From: Woeseia sp.
GTDB lineage: Bacteria; Pseudomonadota; Gammaproteobacteria; Steroidobacterales; Woeseiaceae
Direction: 5' to 3'
NCBI GenBank assembly: GCA_018701055.1
Contig: JABIUH010000023.1
Location: forward strand, 1-8,367
Length of the DNA: 8,367 nt
The position numbers were made by a program, and so were the translations under genes. The notes under the pieces are model-generated. The model had not been told where the DNA came from and did not search any database. It saw nothing but the letters and a program-made list of their open reading frames with translations. The first letter of the stretch is position 1; each line of letters opens with the position of its first letter. Of the stretch, positions 1 through 7,560 are shown piece after piece.

Positions 1-1251
1 ACGTCTTATTACGCAGCGAGCGTAAACGAGGCCACCAAATACCCACGATTGAAGGGCGATATTCGCACTGACGTGTGTGTTATTGGGGCCGGCTTCACAG
101 GCGTTGCGACGGCCCTGTCGCTTGCTGAGAAAAGCTACGGTGTGTGCGTGTTGGAAGCCAATCGCATTGGCTGGGGTGCTTCCGGTCGCAATGGCGGGCA
201 GTTGATCGCGGGCATTAGTGGTGTGGACAAACTCGTCCGTGCCCACCCAGAACTGGAACCGCTAATCTGGGACATGAGTTGGCGCGGCAACGAAATTATT
301 CGCGATCGTGTGGAACGCTATGGGATCAATTGTGATCTGAAATTCGGTTATTTTGATGTCGCGATTAAACCCAGGCACGTGCGTGCGCTGGAGGAGGCTG
401 AGGCGAACCTCTCATCGCACAACGTGCCATTCGAACATCGCGTGTTGTCCGCTACTGAAACGCAGAATGCTTTGGGCACTGACGCCTACATGGGCGCATT
501 GCAGATCATGGGCAACGGTCACTTGCACCCACTGAATTTGTGTATTGGTGAGGCGGCGGCGGCGGCCTCAATGGGGGCGCAGTTTTTCGAACAGTCTGCA
601 GTGCTCAAAATTGATCAGGGTGATGCTGTAAGAGTGTCCACTGCTGAAGGCAGCGTAACGGCTGACATGGTCATCGTCGCCGGTAACGCATATCAATGGT
701 TTGAAAAATCACTACGCTCAAGGTTTTTTCCTGTTAGAAGTTACATTATCGCAACGGAACCGTTGTCTGATGAGCAATTGGATACGATTAACCCATATGA
801 TTTCGCCGTCTGCGATCCAAACTACGTATTGGAGTATTTCAGGCTAAGCGCAGACAAGCGCCTTTTGTTTGGCGGTCGTTGTAATTATTTCGGCGATGAT
901 CAAGACGATATTGAGAGTCAACTCCGACCCCGCATGGTGAAAATTTATCCGCAATTGCAGAACATACGAATTGACTATGCATGGGGTGGCACCATCGCCG
1001 TGCCAATAAACCGTGTTCCGCAAATTGGGAAAATTGCGAAGAATATTTTCTATTCCAATGCCTACTCTGGCCATGGGGTTAATGTGACTCATCTAGCCGG
1101 GGAAATCGTCGCCGATGCCGTTGGCGGTACGATGGAGCGCTTCGATGTGTTTTCAGAGTTTCGTTCGAACCGCATTCCCGGGGTCAAACATTTTGGTAAC
1201 TCGCTGGTAAGTTTGGGTATGGTGTACTACAGCATCAAAGATAGACTTTAA
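1..1251 (+). CDS. puuB: PuuB-type FAD-dependent amine oxidase (DAO family), 5' end cut off
   Basis: The reading frame is open to the left edge, so the gene starts outside the window; TTG at 49 is internal. The visible 416 codons match gamma-glutamylputrescine oxidase as I recall E. coli PuuB (about 426 aa) along the whole length, so only some 5-10 residues are missing. Counting from base 1, SYYAAS is at 2-7, the Rossmann motif GAGFTG at 29-34, the ribose-binding acid of VLEA at 52, and GWGASGRNGGQ at 57-67. HPLNL and AGNAY blocks and a late YSGHGV motif near the flavin follow; the end YYSIKDRL also matches. The family oxidises the amine of a gamma-glutamylated polyamine to an aldehyde, releasing ammonia and hydrogen peroxide, in the cytoplasm. 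No puuA, puuC or puuD is visible, so the true substrate is uncertain; a related DAO amine oxidase is the alternative. A (GCG)4 run at 553-564 gives an Ala stretch. The stop directly abuts the next start. Confidence 0.88.
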   Translation, partial: TSYYAASVNEATKYPRLKGDIRTDVCVIGAGFTGVATALSLAEKSYGVCVLEANRIGWGASGRNGGQLIAGISGVDKLVRAHPELEPLIWDMSWRGNEIIRDRVERYGINCDLKFGYFDVAIKPRHVRALEEAEANLSSHNVPFEHRVLSATETQNALGTDAYMGALQIMGNGHLHPLNLCIGEAAAAASMGAQFFEQSAVLKIDQGDAVRVSTAEGSVTADMVIVAGNAYQWFEKSLRSRFFPVRSYIIATEPLSDEQLDTINPYDFAVCDPNYVLEYFRLSADKRLLFGGRCNYFGDDQDDIESQLRPRMVKIYPQLQNIRIDYAWGGTIAVPINRVPQIGKIAKNIFYSNAYSGHGVNVTHLAGEIVADAVGGTMERFDVFSEFRSNRIPGVKHFGNSLVSLGMVYYSIKDRL

Positions 1252-2184
1252 ATGGAGCAAAAGTTACCAAAACTGATTGTCACTTCAGTCGTGCGCGGCA
1301 GCCAGCAGGGAGAAAGCCACGGCGGTGTTTTTACCGTTGATTTTGATAATCAGGACGGTATACAGCACATTGACTGGAATACCGGCGACATCGATTGGGA
1401 AGGCCGAGGTGCCGATCGAGGGTTGCGCGGCATAGAATTCGATGGCGATGACATTTATATCGCCGCGAGCGATGAACTGTTCGTCTACAATCGAGATTTC
1501 GAAGGACAACGTTCTTTCAAGAATCGCTATCTAAAACACTGTCATGAAATATGCCGCATGGAACGCATGATTTTCGTTACGTCGACTGGTTTCGACAGCC
1601 TCATGGCATTCAATCTTGATTCCCGCGCTTTCGAATGGGGTTTTCACCTACAAAAAATGGACGGGGCTTGGGCGGGTCACACATTTGATCCGCGCTCAGA
1701 GAGTGGTCCACGGCCTATAAACGACTTTCATATCAATATGGTGCACGTCGATAGCGCTGGGATTTTTCTAAGTGGCTTGAACATCAATGCTCTTTTGCAC
1801 ATTAATAGTGAGATGAAGGTTTCGACGGTATGTGATCTGCCAGTCGGCACACACAACTCACGGCCTTGGCGGGATGGCGTTGTTCTAAACGACACCGCAA
1901 GCGATTGTGTACGTTTTGTCAGCCGCTCTGGAACAGAGAAGGCCTTTAAGATTGTCACTTACGATGAAACACAGCTAGAACAAATAGGCATCGACGATTC
2001 TAAAGTTGCCCGGCAAGGATTCGGGCGAGGGCTTTGTACGCTCGGCGAAAGGTTTATTGTGGGCGGTTCGTCACCCTCGACTATTTCGCTATATGACGTC
2101 CAAACCAATCAAAAAGTCGGTTCCGTCAATCTTTCAATGGATATCCGCAACGCCATCCATGGCCTCGAAATCTGGCCTTACTAG
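1252..2184 (+). CDS. Probable beta-propeller protein, DUF4915/TIGR03032-like, coupled to the amine oxidase
   Basis: This is a 310-residue protein of unknown function. Its ATG follows the TAA of the oxidase with no gap, and I see no strong ribosome binding site, so translation is probably by re-initiation. There is no signal peptide or membrane segment, so it is likely cytoplasmic. The sequence reads as five or six beta-rich units of about 40-60 residues that each pass through a hydrophobic strand: GIEFDGDDIYIAAS (60-73), MIFVTSTGFDSLMAFNL (106-122), GIFLSGLNINALLHI (170-184), GVVLNDTASDCVRFV (209-223) and RFIVGGSSPSTISLYDV (267-283). That pattern fits a propeller. Histidines recur near unit boundaries: H98 (CHEI), H160 and H165 (DFHINMVHVD), H201 (THNSRPW) and H303 (IHGLEIW). 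The resemblance to DUF4915/TIGR03032 is from memory and moderate. The coupling suggests a role with the oxidase, for example product handling or sensing; this is inference. Confidence 0.72.
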   Translation: MEQKLPKLIVTSVVRGSQQGESHGGVFTVDFDNQDGIQHIDWNTGDIDWEGRGADRGLRGIEFDGDDIYIAASDELFVYNRDFEGQRSFKNRYLKHCHEICRMERMIFVTSTGFDSLMAFNLDSRAFEWGFHLQKMDGAWAGHTFDPRSESGPRPINDFHINMVHVDSAGIFLSGLNINALLHINSEMKVSTVCDLPVGTHNSRPWRDGVVLNDTASDCVRFVSRSGTEKAFKIVTYDETQLEQIGIDDSKVARQGFGRGLCTLGERFIVGGSSPSTISLYDVQTNQKVGSVNLSMDIRNAIHGLEIWPY

Positions 2185-2583
2185 CGGGACGTTTTGTGGT
2201 TGTCAGCGGGGCACCTCTGTTATCGCAAGGAGAGAAGCGACACGGCGATCGATTCATCGGTACGTCGTTAAGTTGTTAATCTGTTTAATGAGCAAATTAT
2301 GGATAGCTTCACTTCGCGCGCAATAAAAATCGCACCACATGGTGAGGACAGGCTGGCTGTCGGCGAGCTTTGGTCTGATAGGTAATAAAGTGAATTAAAA
2401 AAGCTCAATTCTTCCTCCGAAAAAATAAAGCAACCATCGGAAATTGCGCATCGCTCGCGATCTTTTCTGAACGCAGGCGTTGCGCGGTGCCAGTTTATTC
2501 CGGGAGAACTTGTGATCTTTAGTGTTCCATAAAAAAGGCCGGAATTAACCGGCCTTTTTCTCATACTAGTTAGTAACTAAGCT
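2185..2583. other. Gene-free convergent spacer
   Basis: About 400 bases between two converging genes hold no convincing gene. A 98-codon minus-strand frame (2268-2564) has no recognisable domain, and its first codons lie inside the terminator stem, so I do not call it. Small weak stem-loops occur, such as 5-bp arms at 2347-2351 and 2357-2361, but none carries a T-tract. The only solid element is the terminator at 2532-2559. The spacer is long for two genes that share one terminator. Confidence 0.6.
2532..2559. terminator. Bidirectional Rho-independent terminator
   Basis: A perfect 11-bp inverted repeat has a GGCCGG/CCGGCC core flanked by A5 on the left and T5 on the right, around a 6-nt AATTAA loop. 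Read on the minus strand it ends in six T residues and lies 24 bases past the stop of the TonB-dependent receptor, so it is the natural terminator of that gene. On the plus strand it ends in five T residues and could also stop transcripts of the oxidase/propeller pair, although that is about 350 bases past their last stop codon. Confidence 0.9.
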
Positions 2584-5220
2584 TTAGTCACCCCATCGTT
2601 TCATGTAGCGGATTCCGATTTCACGCGGCCTATTCGTATATAACGTTTGATGATGCTCACGTCCATCTCGAATTGATCCTGCGCCCCATTCGAACTGTCC
2701 CGTACCAGTAGTGTATGTCGCACGTTCGTCGGTTAGGTTGTTGATAAATATGTCAACCTGCCAGTCTTCGCCGATGAGTCCCGCCCTTAGATCACCAAGC
2801 GTATAGGCCGGACTGGAAACTTGTGGATTCGGATCCGAATTAGGTAATGGCTCCAAAATATTAAGGCTATCGCCGGTATGAGACCACTGTGTCCGAACAA
2901 AGAAATCATCCGCACCAAATAAATCTGTTTGAGCGCTGTATTCCAACCAAGCAGATCCTTTAGAAGACGGAACCAATGGCAATCTTAAGCCTGCAATTAG
3001 ATTGTTGTTACCATCGCCGGTTAAGTCATGGTCGGTGTCAGTTTCTGCTTCCATGATTTCGTAATTAACGCCTAACAGCCAATTCTCGTTTATAGAATAG
3101 TCCAACTCAACATTGATGCCGTTGATATGTGCTTCACCAGCATTGGCAATAACTGCCTGCCATGGTTGGCCACAAACACCGTCCGTACTGAGTGACACAT
3201 CTTCCTGGCCGTTGGCATCGAGACAGTTCTGACTCGCTGGGTCGACCATATTCAGCTGATAGTCGCTCCAAATCATATTATAGGCGGTGACGTTAAATCG
3301 ACCGCTGCCCTCAGCAAACGTTGACTTATACCCGAGTTCGAAATTATCCATGATGTCTGAGTCATAAGCATTCGGAAAAAATGGCACGCCACGGCTGCGG
3401 TTTACGCCACCTTGGCGAAGACCACGTGTATAGAGACCGTAAACCATCCTCTCGTCATCCAGTGCCCAAGCCAGGCTAATTTTTGGAATGACCTGATCTT
3501 CCGAGCCCGGCCGTCCAAATGGCAGGCCATTGTTTGCTAGGCGTGCTGCCCTCGTTGCTGCTACCGCCATATCCGGTTCGCCAGCCGGCGCCTCGCCGGG
3601 TGCCGCAACGCCACCAGGATGATTCACGAGATACCAGTTCGTATTAGATCGCTTGAAATATCGTCCGCCGACCGTCAAATCGAGAGAGTCATTGATGTGC
3701 CATGCAACCTCACCAAATATCGCTGTCTGCTCCCAGTCTGTCTGACTTTGTGAGTACCAGCTTGACGTTGAGCCCACCGGAATTTGGTAACCCGGTATTC
3801 CGTAATAGTTAGCGAAGGAGAAGTCGTAGTAACGTTGCGAAACTGAGCCCGGGAAGGTATTAACTGAACCGTTTCCACCTGTAGTCGGTTGTGCAAACGG
3901 CGCCATCCAGGAGTCTTTACTTTCTTCGAAATAACCGCCCACGATCCAGTCGATTGTGTCCCCCTGACTCGTTAATCGAATTTCTCCGGTAACTTTGTCA
4001 TCGTTTGAGGGACCCGAATACATACTCAAGAAATCACCGTCGACTGTTTGACCCTGGCAATAACGTGGATACCAAAGAATGTAGCCGGAATCCGGATTGG
4101 TCCAGTAATACGGGTAGTCATTCGCTGTGTAGTACGAATCATGACAATAACCTGCAGCCCAATACTTAGCGTAGGTCGTGATGTCGTTGAGGTACACGGT
4201 ATCGCGGTCGTAATAAGAAACTGCTGCTACGAGTTGGGCAAAGCCGAGATCGCCTTCGATCTTTAATGAACCCATGTTGAATTTTTCTGTGCGCCATTCG
4301 TCATGAAAACGAACGACTTGCAGGTCGCCAACGAATGGATCGTAATAGTTTCCTGCTCCCGATTCGGAGTTCTGAAAGTGATAAGAGAATGTGGTCGCCC
4401 AGCTGTCACTCATTTCCCAGAGTAAGTGAATTCGGCCTCCGTAAACGTCCGCGTCATTCCAGTTATTCTCGACCTCAGTGCGATTATCTAAAGTACCCCA
4501 GCCCGCGGGTGCTTTGTTCTCTCCGTCCAGCCCATATGAGTCGGCTGTGTGTCCAAGTACGTTGTCGATAAAGCCGCCATCATGATCGTTATAAGCGGCG
4601 ATACGCATTGCAAGTTTGTCTTCAATTAAAGGTACGTTAAAAACGAGCGAGCCACGGTAGCTTACGTCGCTATCCCCGCCACCGCGTACCTCACCGTCCA
4701 AGACGGCTTCGAAGGAGTTCATTTCGGGTTGATTGGTGAGGATACGCATCGTGCCGGCTTGCGCGTCAGACCCATACAGTGTGCCTTGTGGGCCGGATAG
4801 AGCTTCTACACGATTAATATCGACTGCCCTAATGCTAGGTTGTGAGCCCGTTTGCGTAACCGATATCTCATCAAGATAAACCGATGAAGTTGACTGACCA
4901 ATATAGCCTGCTCCAGTTATCGCGCCACGGAACACAACTGTGCTGCTACCAGGTCCGTAAGTGACAACGTTAACGGACGGCACAAAGCGTGCGTAGTCTT
5001 CCATGCCCTTCGCGCCCATAGCCGCCAGCGAGTCTTGAGAAATGGCTTGAATGGTAGCTGGAATCTCTTGTACAGACTCCGCGCGTTTTCTAGCTGTTAC
5101 GACGATTTCCTCAAGACCCTGATAGCCTGAGTCCTGTGCCATTACTACCGCGCCCGGCGTTAGGGCTACGGTTACTGCAGCAGCAACAGGTGTAATTGAA
5201 AATTTAGACGGTGCTTGCAT
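2584..5220 (-). CDS. TonB-dependent outer-membrane receptor
   Basis: The 878-residue protein has the full architecture of a TonB-dependent receptor. A signal peptide covers residues 1-28 with likely cleavage after VMA. The TonB box LEEIVVTA is at 36-43. The plug domain runs to about residue 165 with the motifs IPATIQAIS, VNRVEALSGPQGTLYG-like and AGTMRI, and a long 22-strand-type barrel follows. It imports a scarce ligand across the outer membrane using TonB/ExbBD energy; none of those genes is in the window. The ligand cannot be read from sequence. Notable parts are an aromatic-rich segment (353-388) containing C359 and C388, a second Cys pair (C666, C683) in a probable loop, and an acidic stretch at D728-N738. 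The C-terminus ends IRYMKRWGD, with Trp third from the end and not a terminal aromatic. The ATG has a strong Shine-Dalgarno site. The gene lies downstream of, and on the same strand as, the TPR-sulfotransferase, 226 bases away. Confidence 0.95.
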   Translation of the reverse strand: MQAPSKFSITPVAAAVTVALTPGAVVMAQDSGYQGLEEIVVTARKRAESVQEIPATIQAISQDSLAAMGAKGMEDYARFVPSVNVVTYGPGSSTVVFRGAITGAGYIGQSTSSVYLDEISVTQTGSQPSIRAVDINRVEALSGPQGTLYGSDAQAGTMRILTNQPEMNSFEAVLDGEVRGGGDSDVSYRGSLVFNVPLIEDKLAMRIAAYNDHDGGFIDNVLGHTADSYGLDGENKAPAGWGTLDNRTEVENNWNDADVYGGRIHLLWEMSDSWATTFSYHFQNSESGAGNYYDPFVGDLQVVRFHDEWRTEKFNMGSLKIEGDLGFAQLVAAVSYYDRDTVYLNDITTYAKYWAAGYCHDSYYTANDYPYYWTNPDSGYILWYPRYCQGQTVDGDFLSMYSGPSNDDKVTGEIRLTSQGDTIDWIVGGYFEESKDSWMAPFAQPTTGGNGSVNTFPGSVSQRYYDFSFANYYGIPGYQIPVGSTSSWYSQSQTDWEQTAIFGEVAWHINDSLDLTVGGRYFKRSNTNWYLVNHPGGVAAPGEAPAGEPDMAVAATRAARLANNGLPFGRPGSEDQVIPKISLAWALDDERMVYGLYTRGLRQGGVNRSRGVPFFPNAYDSDIMDNFELGYKSTFAEGSGRFNVTAYNMIWSDYQLNMVDPASQNCLDANGQEDVSLSTDGVCGQPWQAVIANAGEAHINGINVELDYSINENWLLGVNYEIMEAETDTDHDLTGDGNNNLIAGLRLPLVPSSKGSAWLEYSAQTDLFGADDFFVRTQWSHTGDSLNILEPLPNSDPNPQVSSPAYTLGDLRAGLIGEDWQVDIFINNLTDERATYTTGTGQFEWGAGSIRDGREHHQTLYTNRPREIGIRYMKRWGD

Positions 5221-5227
5221 GATTAAT

Positions 5228-5233
5228 TCCCCC
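5228..5233 (-). promoter_or_regulatory. Shine-Dalgarno site of the TonB receptor
   Basis: On the minus strand GGGGGA lies 7 bases before the ATG at 5220. It is the best ribosome binding site in the window and fixes the receptor start. Confidence 0.75.
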
Positions 5234-5263
5234 GACGGAATTGTGCCAAAAATATTACGCAGA

Positions 5264-5282
5264 AACTAAACATATTTTAGTT
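5264..5282. repeat. 7-bp inverted repeat overlapping the candidate -10 of the receptor promoter
   Basis: AACTAAA (5264-5270) and TTTAGTT (5276-5282) are perfect inverted arms around a 5-base centre, CATAT. They cover the proposed -10 region, so the repeat could be an operator or a short 5' leader hairpin. The high A+T content makes chance more likely than for the palindrome upstream. Confidence 0.45.
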
Positions 5283-5297
5283 AGCTGAAAACTACAA
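5269..5297 (-). promoter_or_regulatory. Possible sigma-70-type promoter of the TonB receptor
   Basis: On the minus strand TTGTAG (5297-5292) and TATGTT (5274-5269) are separated by exactly 17 bases, within an AT-rich stretch and about 50 bases before the ATG. Both hexamers match the consensus only partly. A poly-T-rich tract upstream (5358-5338 on this strand) could act as an UP element. It is the best candidate in the spacer, but not a strong one. Confidence 0.3.
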
Positions 5298-5316
5298 GTT
5301 TTTCACTGACTTGATA

Positions 5317-5328
5317 ACGAGCGCTCGT
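5317..5328. promoter_or_regulatory. 12-bp perfect palindrome, candidate operator
   Basis: ACGAGCGCTCGT is its own reverse complement. It is GC-rich in an otherwise AT-rich spacer and sits about 20 bases upstream of the candidate -35 of the receptor gene. Short perfect palindromes of this kind are typical of dimeric helix-turn-helix repressors such as the TetR family. No regulator gene is in the window, so the protein that would bind here is unknown. Confidence 0.45.
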
Positions 5329-5446
5329 CTTTTGTGTTAAAAAAACAACAAAAAAATACGATATCCGATCCTACTGTCATGGCCTGTTAGCGACTTCCGC
5401 GCCTACAGGCAATGAGTGAGCGGTTTTTCAGATGACGACTGAAAGA

Positions 5447-7459
5447 TTACGTAGCCTCGGGACCCGATAAACATGACGGTTGTTGCGCGGCTGGCAGAGA
5501 CTTGAGGAGGGGTTCTAGCGTCTCAATCAGCTCGTCCAGGTGATGCTCATAATTTCGCCACAAATTGACTGAGCTCGAATAAATTGGGCGACGCACTTGC
5601 TCCGAGCTGGCGGTCTTTACAGCTCGTTCAGTTTCGTGAAAGTGCAGGCACGCTTCTTCGAACGGCAAACCGCAAAAATCTAGGAGTCTTTTCACTTGCA
5701 CCTCCAGATCGGCAACTACCTTTTCATATTGTACGTCCAGCACAAAGCCCGGTAGCGCCTCATGCCAATAGTCCATAAGGCGTTGATACTGCAAATAGTA
5801 TTCACCGAGCTCCGTTAGGTCATAGGTGAATGGCTGGCCACTCGCGAATAACTGTTTGAATGAACCGAAGCAACTATCGAGAGGGTGACGCCGGGCATTG
5901 ATGATTTTAGCGTTGGGCAGCGCAAGCTTCAGGATTCCCGCATAAATGAAATTATTGGGGTTCTTATCGACAAAAAAGGGTGCGCCGCCGCGAAATATCT
6001 CCGTACGCGACAAGTAATCTGCGCCGATTCTTCGCCAATCCTCGGGCTCAAAATCAGCCAGTACATCCGGAAAGCGTGTTCCTTTGGGTTTTTCACGACG
6101 CACAGATTGGACAGCCCGCGACAGGTCTCCGAGTTCGTGAGTACCATCTACCTGACTATGGCTAGCGAGTATTTGTTCTATTAGCGTCGAACCAGATCGA
6201 GGCAATCCCACAACCAGTATGGGTGAGATGGCAGATGCTGCGACACCAGCGTTTTTCGCGAAGAAATCAGCATCGAACAATTCGATGATTCTGTCGTAGG
6301 TCCCTTCCGTTTCGACAGGATCATAAGATTCGAGTGGTCGTCGTAACGCATTACAGCTTTCGAGGTTTGCAAATGCGATCGCATATTCCTTTCGCGCCTC
6401 ATACTCGAGCCCGAGCGCATTGTGCAGTTGAGCTTGTGACTCATCGGGAAGATCATGATCATTGAGTAGCAACTGCATTGCTTCGACCTCTTCGTCTTCA
6501 AAACGAAAGGTCTTCAGGTTTGCCAGACTCCAGTAAGCTTCGGCATGATCCGGTTTAACGCGTATGGCACGTCGATAACTCGCGACAGCTTCATTTTGCA
6601 GGCCAACCGTTTTTTGATGGTGCGCCATGCTGCAAATCGCGCCTGCTTTGTCTGGCGAAAGCCCTAACGCATCCTGGTATGTTTTAATGGCTTGTTCGTG
6701 CTCGCCCGTCAAACCGATAGCCGCTGCATAAATCATATGTGATTCAGCATTCTCAGGCGCGAGTTTTAATACTTGACGAGCACTTTCCACTGCATCATCA
6801 AATTTATCCATTTCGCGTTGTACGTTGCTTAGATCGACCCACGCCCGCACGTAGTCAGGTGCGTTGGCAACAACTTTCTTTAAGAAAACTTCCGCGTCCC
6901 GAAATCGCTTGTTTCCGAACGCAATGCCAGCCAGAAGGCGCGCGGCTTCAAGATGATTAGGATTCTTAGTTAAGCAATCGCGGTAAATCATCTCCGCCGA
7001 ACGCAAATCGCCTGCATTTTCGAATTCACGGGCTTGCTTGATCTCGGTCTCAAAAGAAATATGTCTAGTCAACTTGCGGTGCGCTTGTTCGGCCTCACGG
7101 TCCTTTTCCAGTTGTTTGGCGCGATCAATTTTGTCGTGTGTTACTGCGCGAGTGGGGTCGAGTCGCATTGCGGTTTCGTAGGCTGTGCGTGCTTTGGACG
7201 CTTTGTCTTGAACGAGTGATAGATCACCATACGTCTCGAAGGCAGCAGCGAAGTCCGGAAACAATCGAATTGCTTCTTCAATGTAAGTCTCGGCAATGTC
7301 AAATTTTTTCAAGGCCAGATTCGCCTTTGCTGCCAGGCACAGCAAATTAGCGTCGCCAGGGTATTTTTCCAAGCCTTCAGCGCAGAGCTTTGCAGCTGCC
7401 TGTGGGTTACCAGAACTTAGCTGACTGAGCGCTGTATCAAATGATATTTTCTGCTCCAT
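5447..7459 (-). CDS. TPR-repeat sulfotransferase
   Basis: This 670-residue protein joins a TPR array to a C-terminal PAPS-dependent sulfotransferase domain (Sulfotransfer_3 type). About nine or ten TPR-like helical hairpins fill residues 4-372, split near 105-140 by a highly charged linker; clear repeats end in EKYPGD, IRLFPD, MRLDPT, LTKNPN, LKLAPE, LGLSPD and IRVKPD. The sulfotransferase domain spans about 411-655. The 5'-phosphosulfate loop is GLPRSGSTL at 418-426, a possible catalytic acid is E442 in THELGDL, and the 3'-phosphate motif is RRHPLDSCFGSFKQ at 523-536. There is no signal peptide. The reaction would move sulfate from PAPS to a hydroxyl or amine of an acceptor; the acceptor is unknown and may be recognised by the TPRs. 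An in-frame TGA four codons upstream makes ATG 7459 the only usable upstream start, yet no Shine-Dalgarno site precedes it. The receptor gene follows on the same strand. Confidence 0.93.
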   Translation of the reverse strand: MEQKISFDTALSQLSSGNPQAAAKLCAEGLEKYPGDANLLCLAAKANLALKKFDIAETYIEEAIRLFPDFAAAFETYGDLSLVQDKASKARTAYETAMRLDPTRAVTHDKIDRAKQLEKDREAEQAHRKLTRHISFETEIKQAREFENAGDLRSAEMIYRDCLTKNPNHLEAARLLAGIAFGNKRFRDAEVFLKKVVANAPDYVRAWVDLSNVQREMDKFDDAVESARQVLKLAPENAESHMIYAAAIGLTGEHEQAIKTYQDALGLSPDKAGAICSMAHHQKTVGLQNEAVASYRRAIRVKPDHAEAYWSLANLKTFRFEDEEVEAMQLLLNDHDLPDESQAQLHNALGLEYEARKEYAIAFANLESCNALRRPLESYDPVETEGTYDRIIELFDADFFAKNAGVAASAISPILVVGLPRSGSTLIEQILASHSQVDGTHELGDLSRAVQSVRREKPKGTRFPDVLADFEPEDWRRIGADYLSRTEIFRGGAPFFVDKNPNNFIYAGILKLALPNAKIINARRHPLDSCFGSFKQLFASGQPFTYDLTELGEYYLQYQRLMDYWHEALPGFVLDVQYEKVVADLEVQVKRLLDFCGLPFEEACLHFHETERAVKTASSEQVRRPIYSSSVNLWRNYEHHLDELIETLEPLLKSLPAAQQPSCLSGPEAT

Positions 7460-7560
7460 GGGAGAAGTTCAACACAGTGCGGAGGCAAGTGCCAGATCTG
7501 CCTTGTGCCCGGTAGATGAACGCATTACCTTTGTAGTCTTGAATCAGTCCGAGTGATCTA
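7460..7560. promoter_or_regulatory. Divergent intergenic region
   Basis: These 101 bases separate the leftward TPR-sulfotransferase from the rightward MTHFR-like gene, so both promoters should lie here or inside the gene ends. A weak plus-strand pair, TTGTGC (7503-7508) and TACCTT (7526-7531) with a 17-base gap, is the best promoter candidate. I see no convincing promoter for the leftward gene. Confidence 0.35.
7551..7556 (+). promoter_or_regulatory. Weak Shine-Dalgarno site supporting a TTG start
   Basis: GAGTGA lies 4 bases before TTG 7561. An in-frame TGA at 7540-7542 leaves only six codons between it and the TTG, and none of them is ATG, GTG or TTG, so TTG 7561 is the first available start codon in this frame. 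Confidence 0.45.

Noticed and set aside
2006..2326. 106-codon plus-strand frame overlapping the end of the propeller gene
   Set aside because: It is out of frame with a convincing gene and rich in Arg and Ser, as frame-shifted products often are. It has no start signal.
2268..2564. 98-codon minus-strand open frame in the convergent spacer
   Set aside because: It has no recognisable domain or ribosome binding site, and its first codons are made from the terminator stem. It would also have to be transcribed from within the receptor's terminator.
3582..3602. Short GC-rich hairpin (CCGGCG/CGCCGG) inside the receptor gene
   Set aside because: It comes from the low-complexity Pro-Gly-Glu-Ala peptide it encodes, and a 6-bp stem is ordinary at this composition.
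5338..5358. T-rich run on the minus strand, considered as a terminator tail for the sulfotransferase gene
   Set aside because: No stable GC-rich stem precedes it. An AT-rich upstream promoter element for the receptor gene is the simpler reading.
5426..5444. Inverted repeat TTTCAG/CTGAAA just past the sulfotransferase stop, considered as a terminator
   Set aside because: The stem is only 6 bp and AT-rich, and on the minus strand it is followed by A residues, not T. It does not fit an intrinsic terminator, so read-through into the receptor gene remains possible.
6181..6501. 106-codon minus-strand frame inside the TPR-sulfotransferase
   Set aside because: It is an alternate frame of the sulfotransferase region and does not encode the PAPS motif in its own frame. 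It has no independent support.
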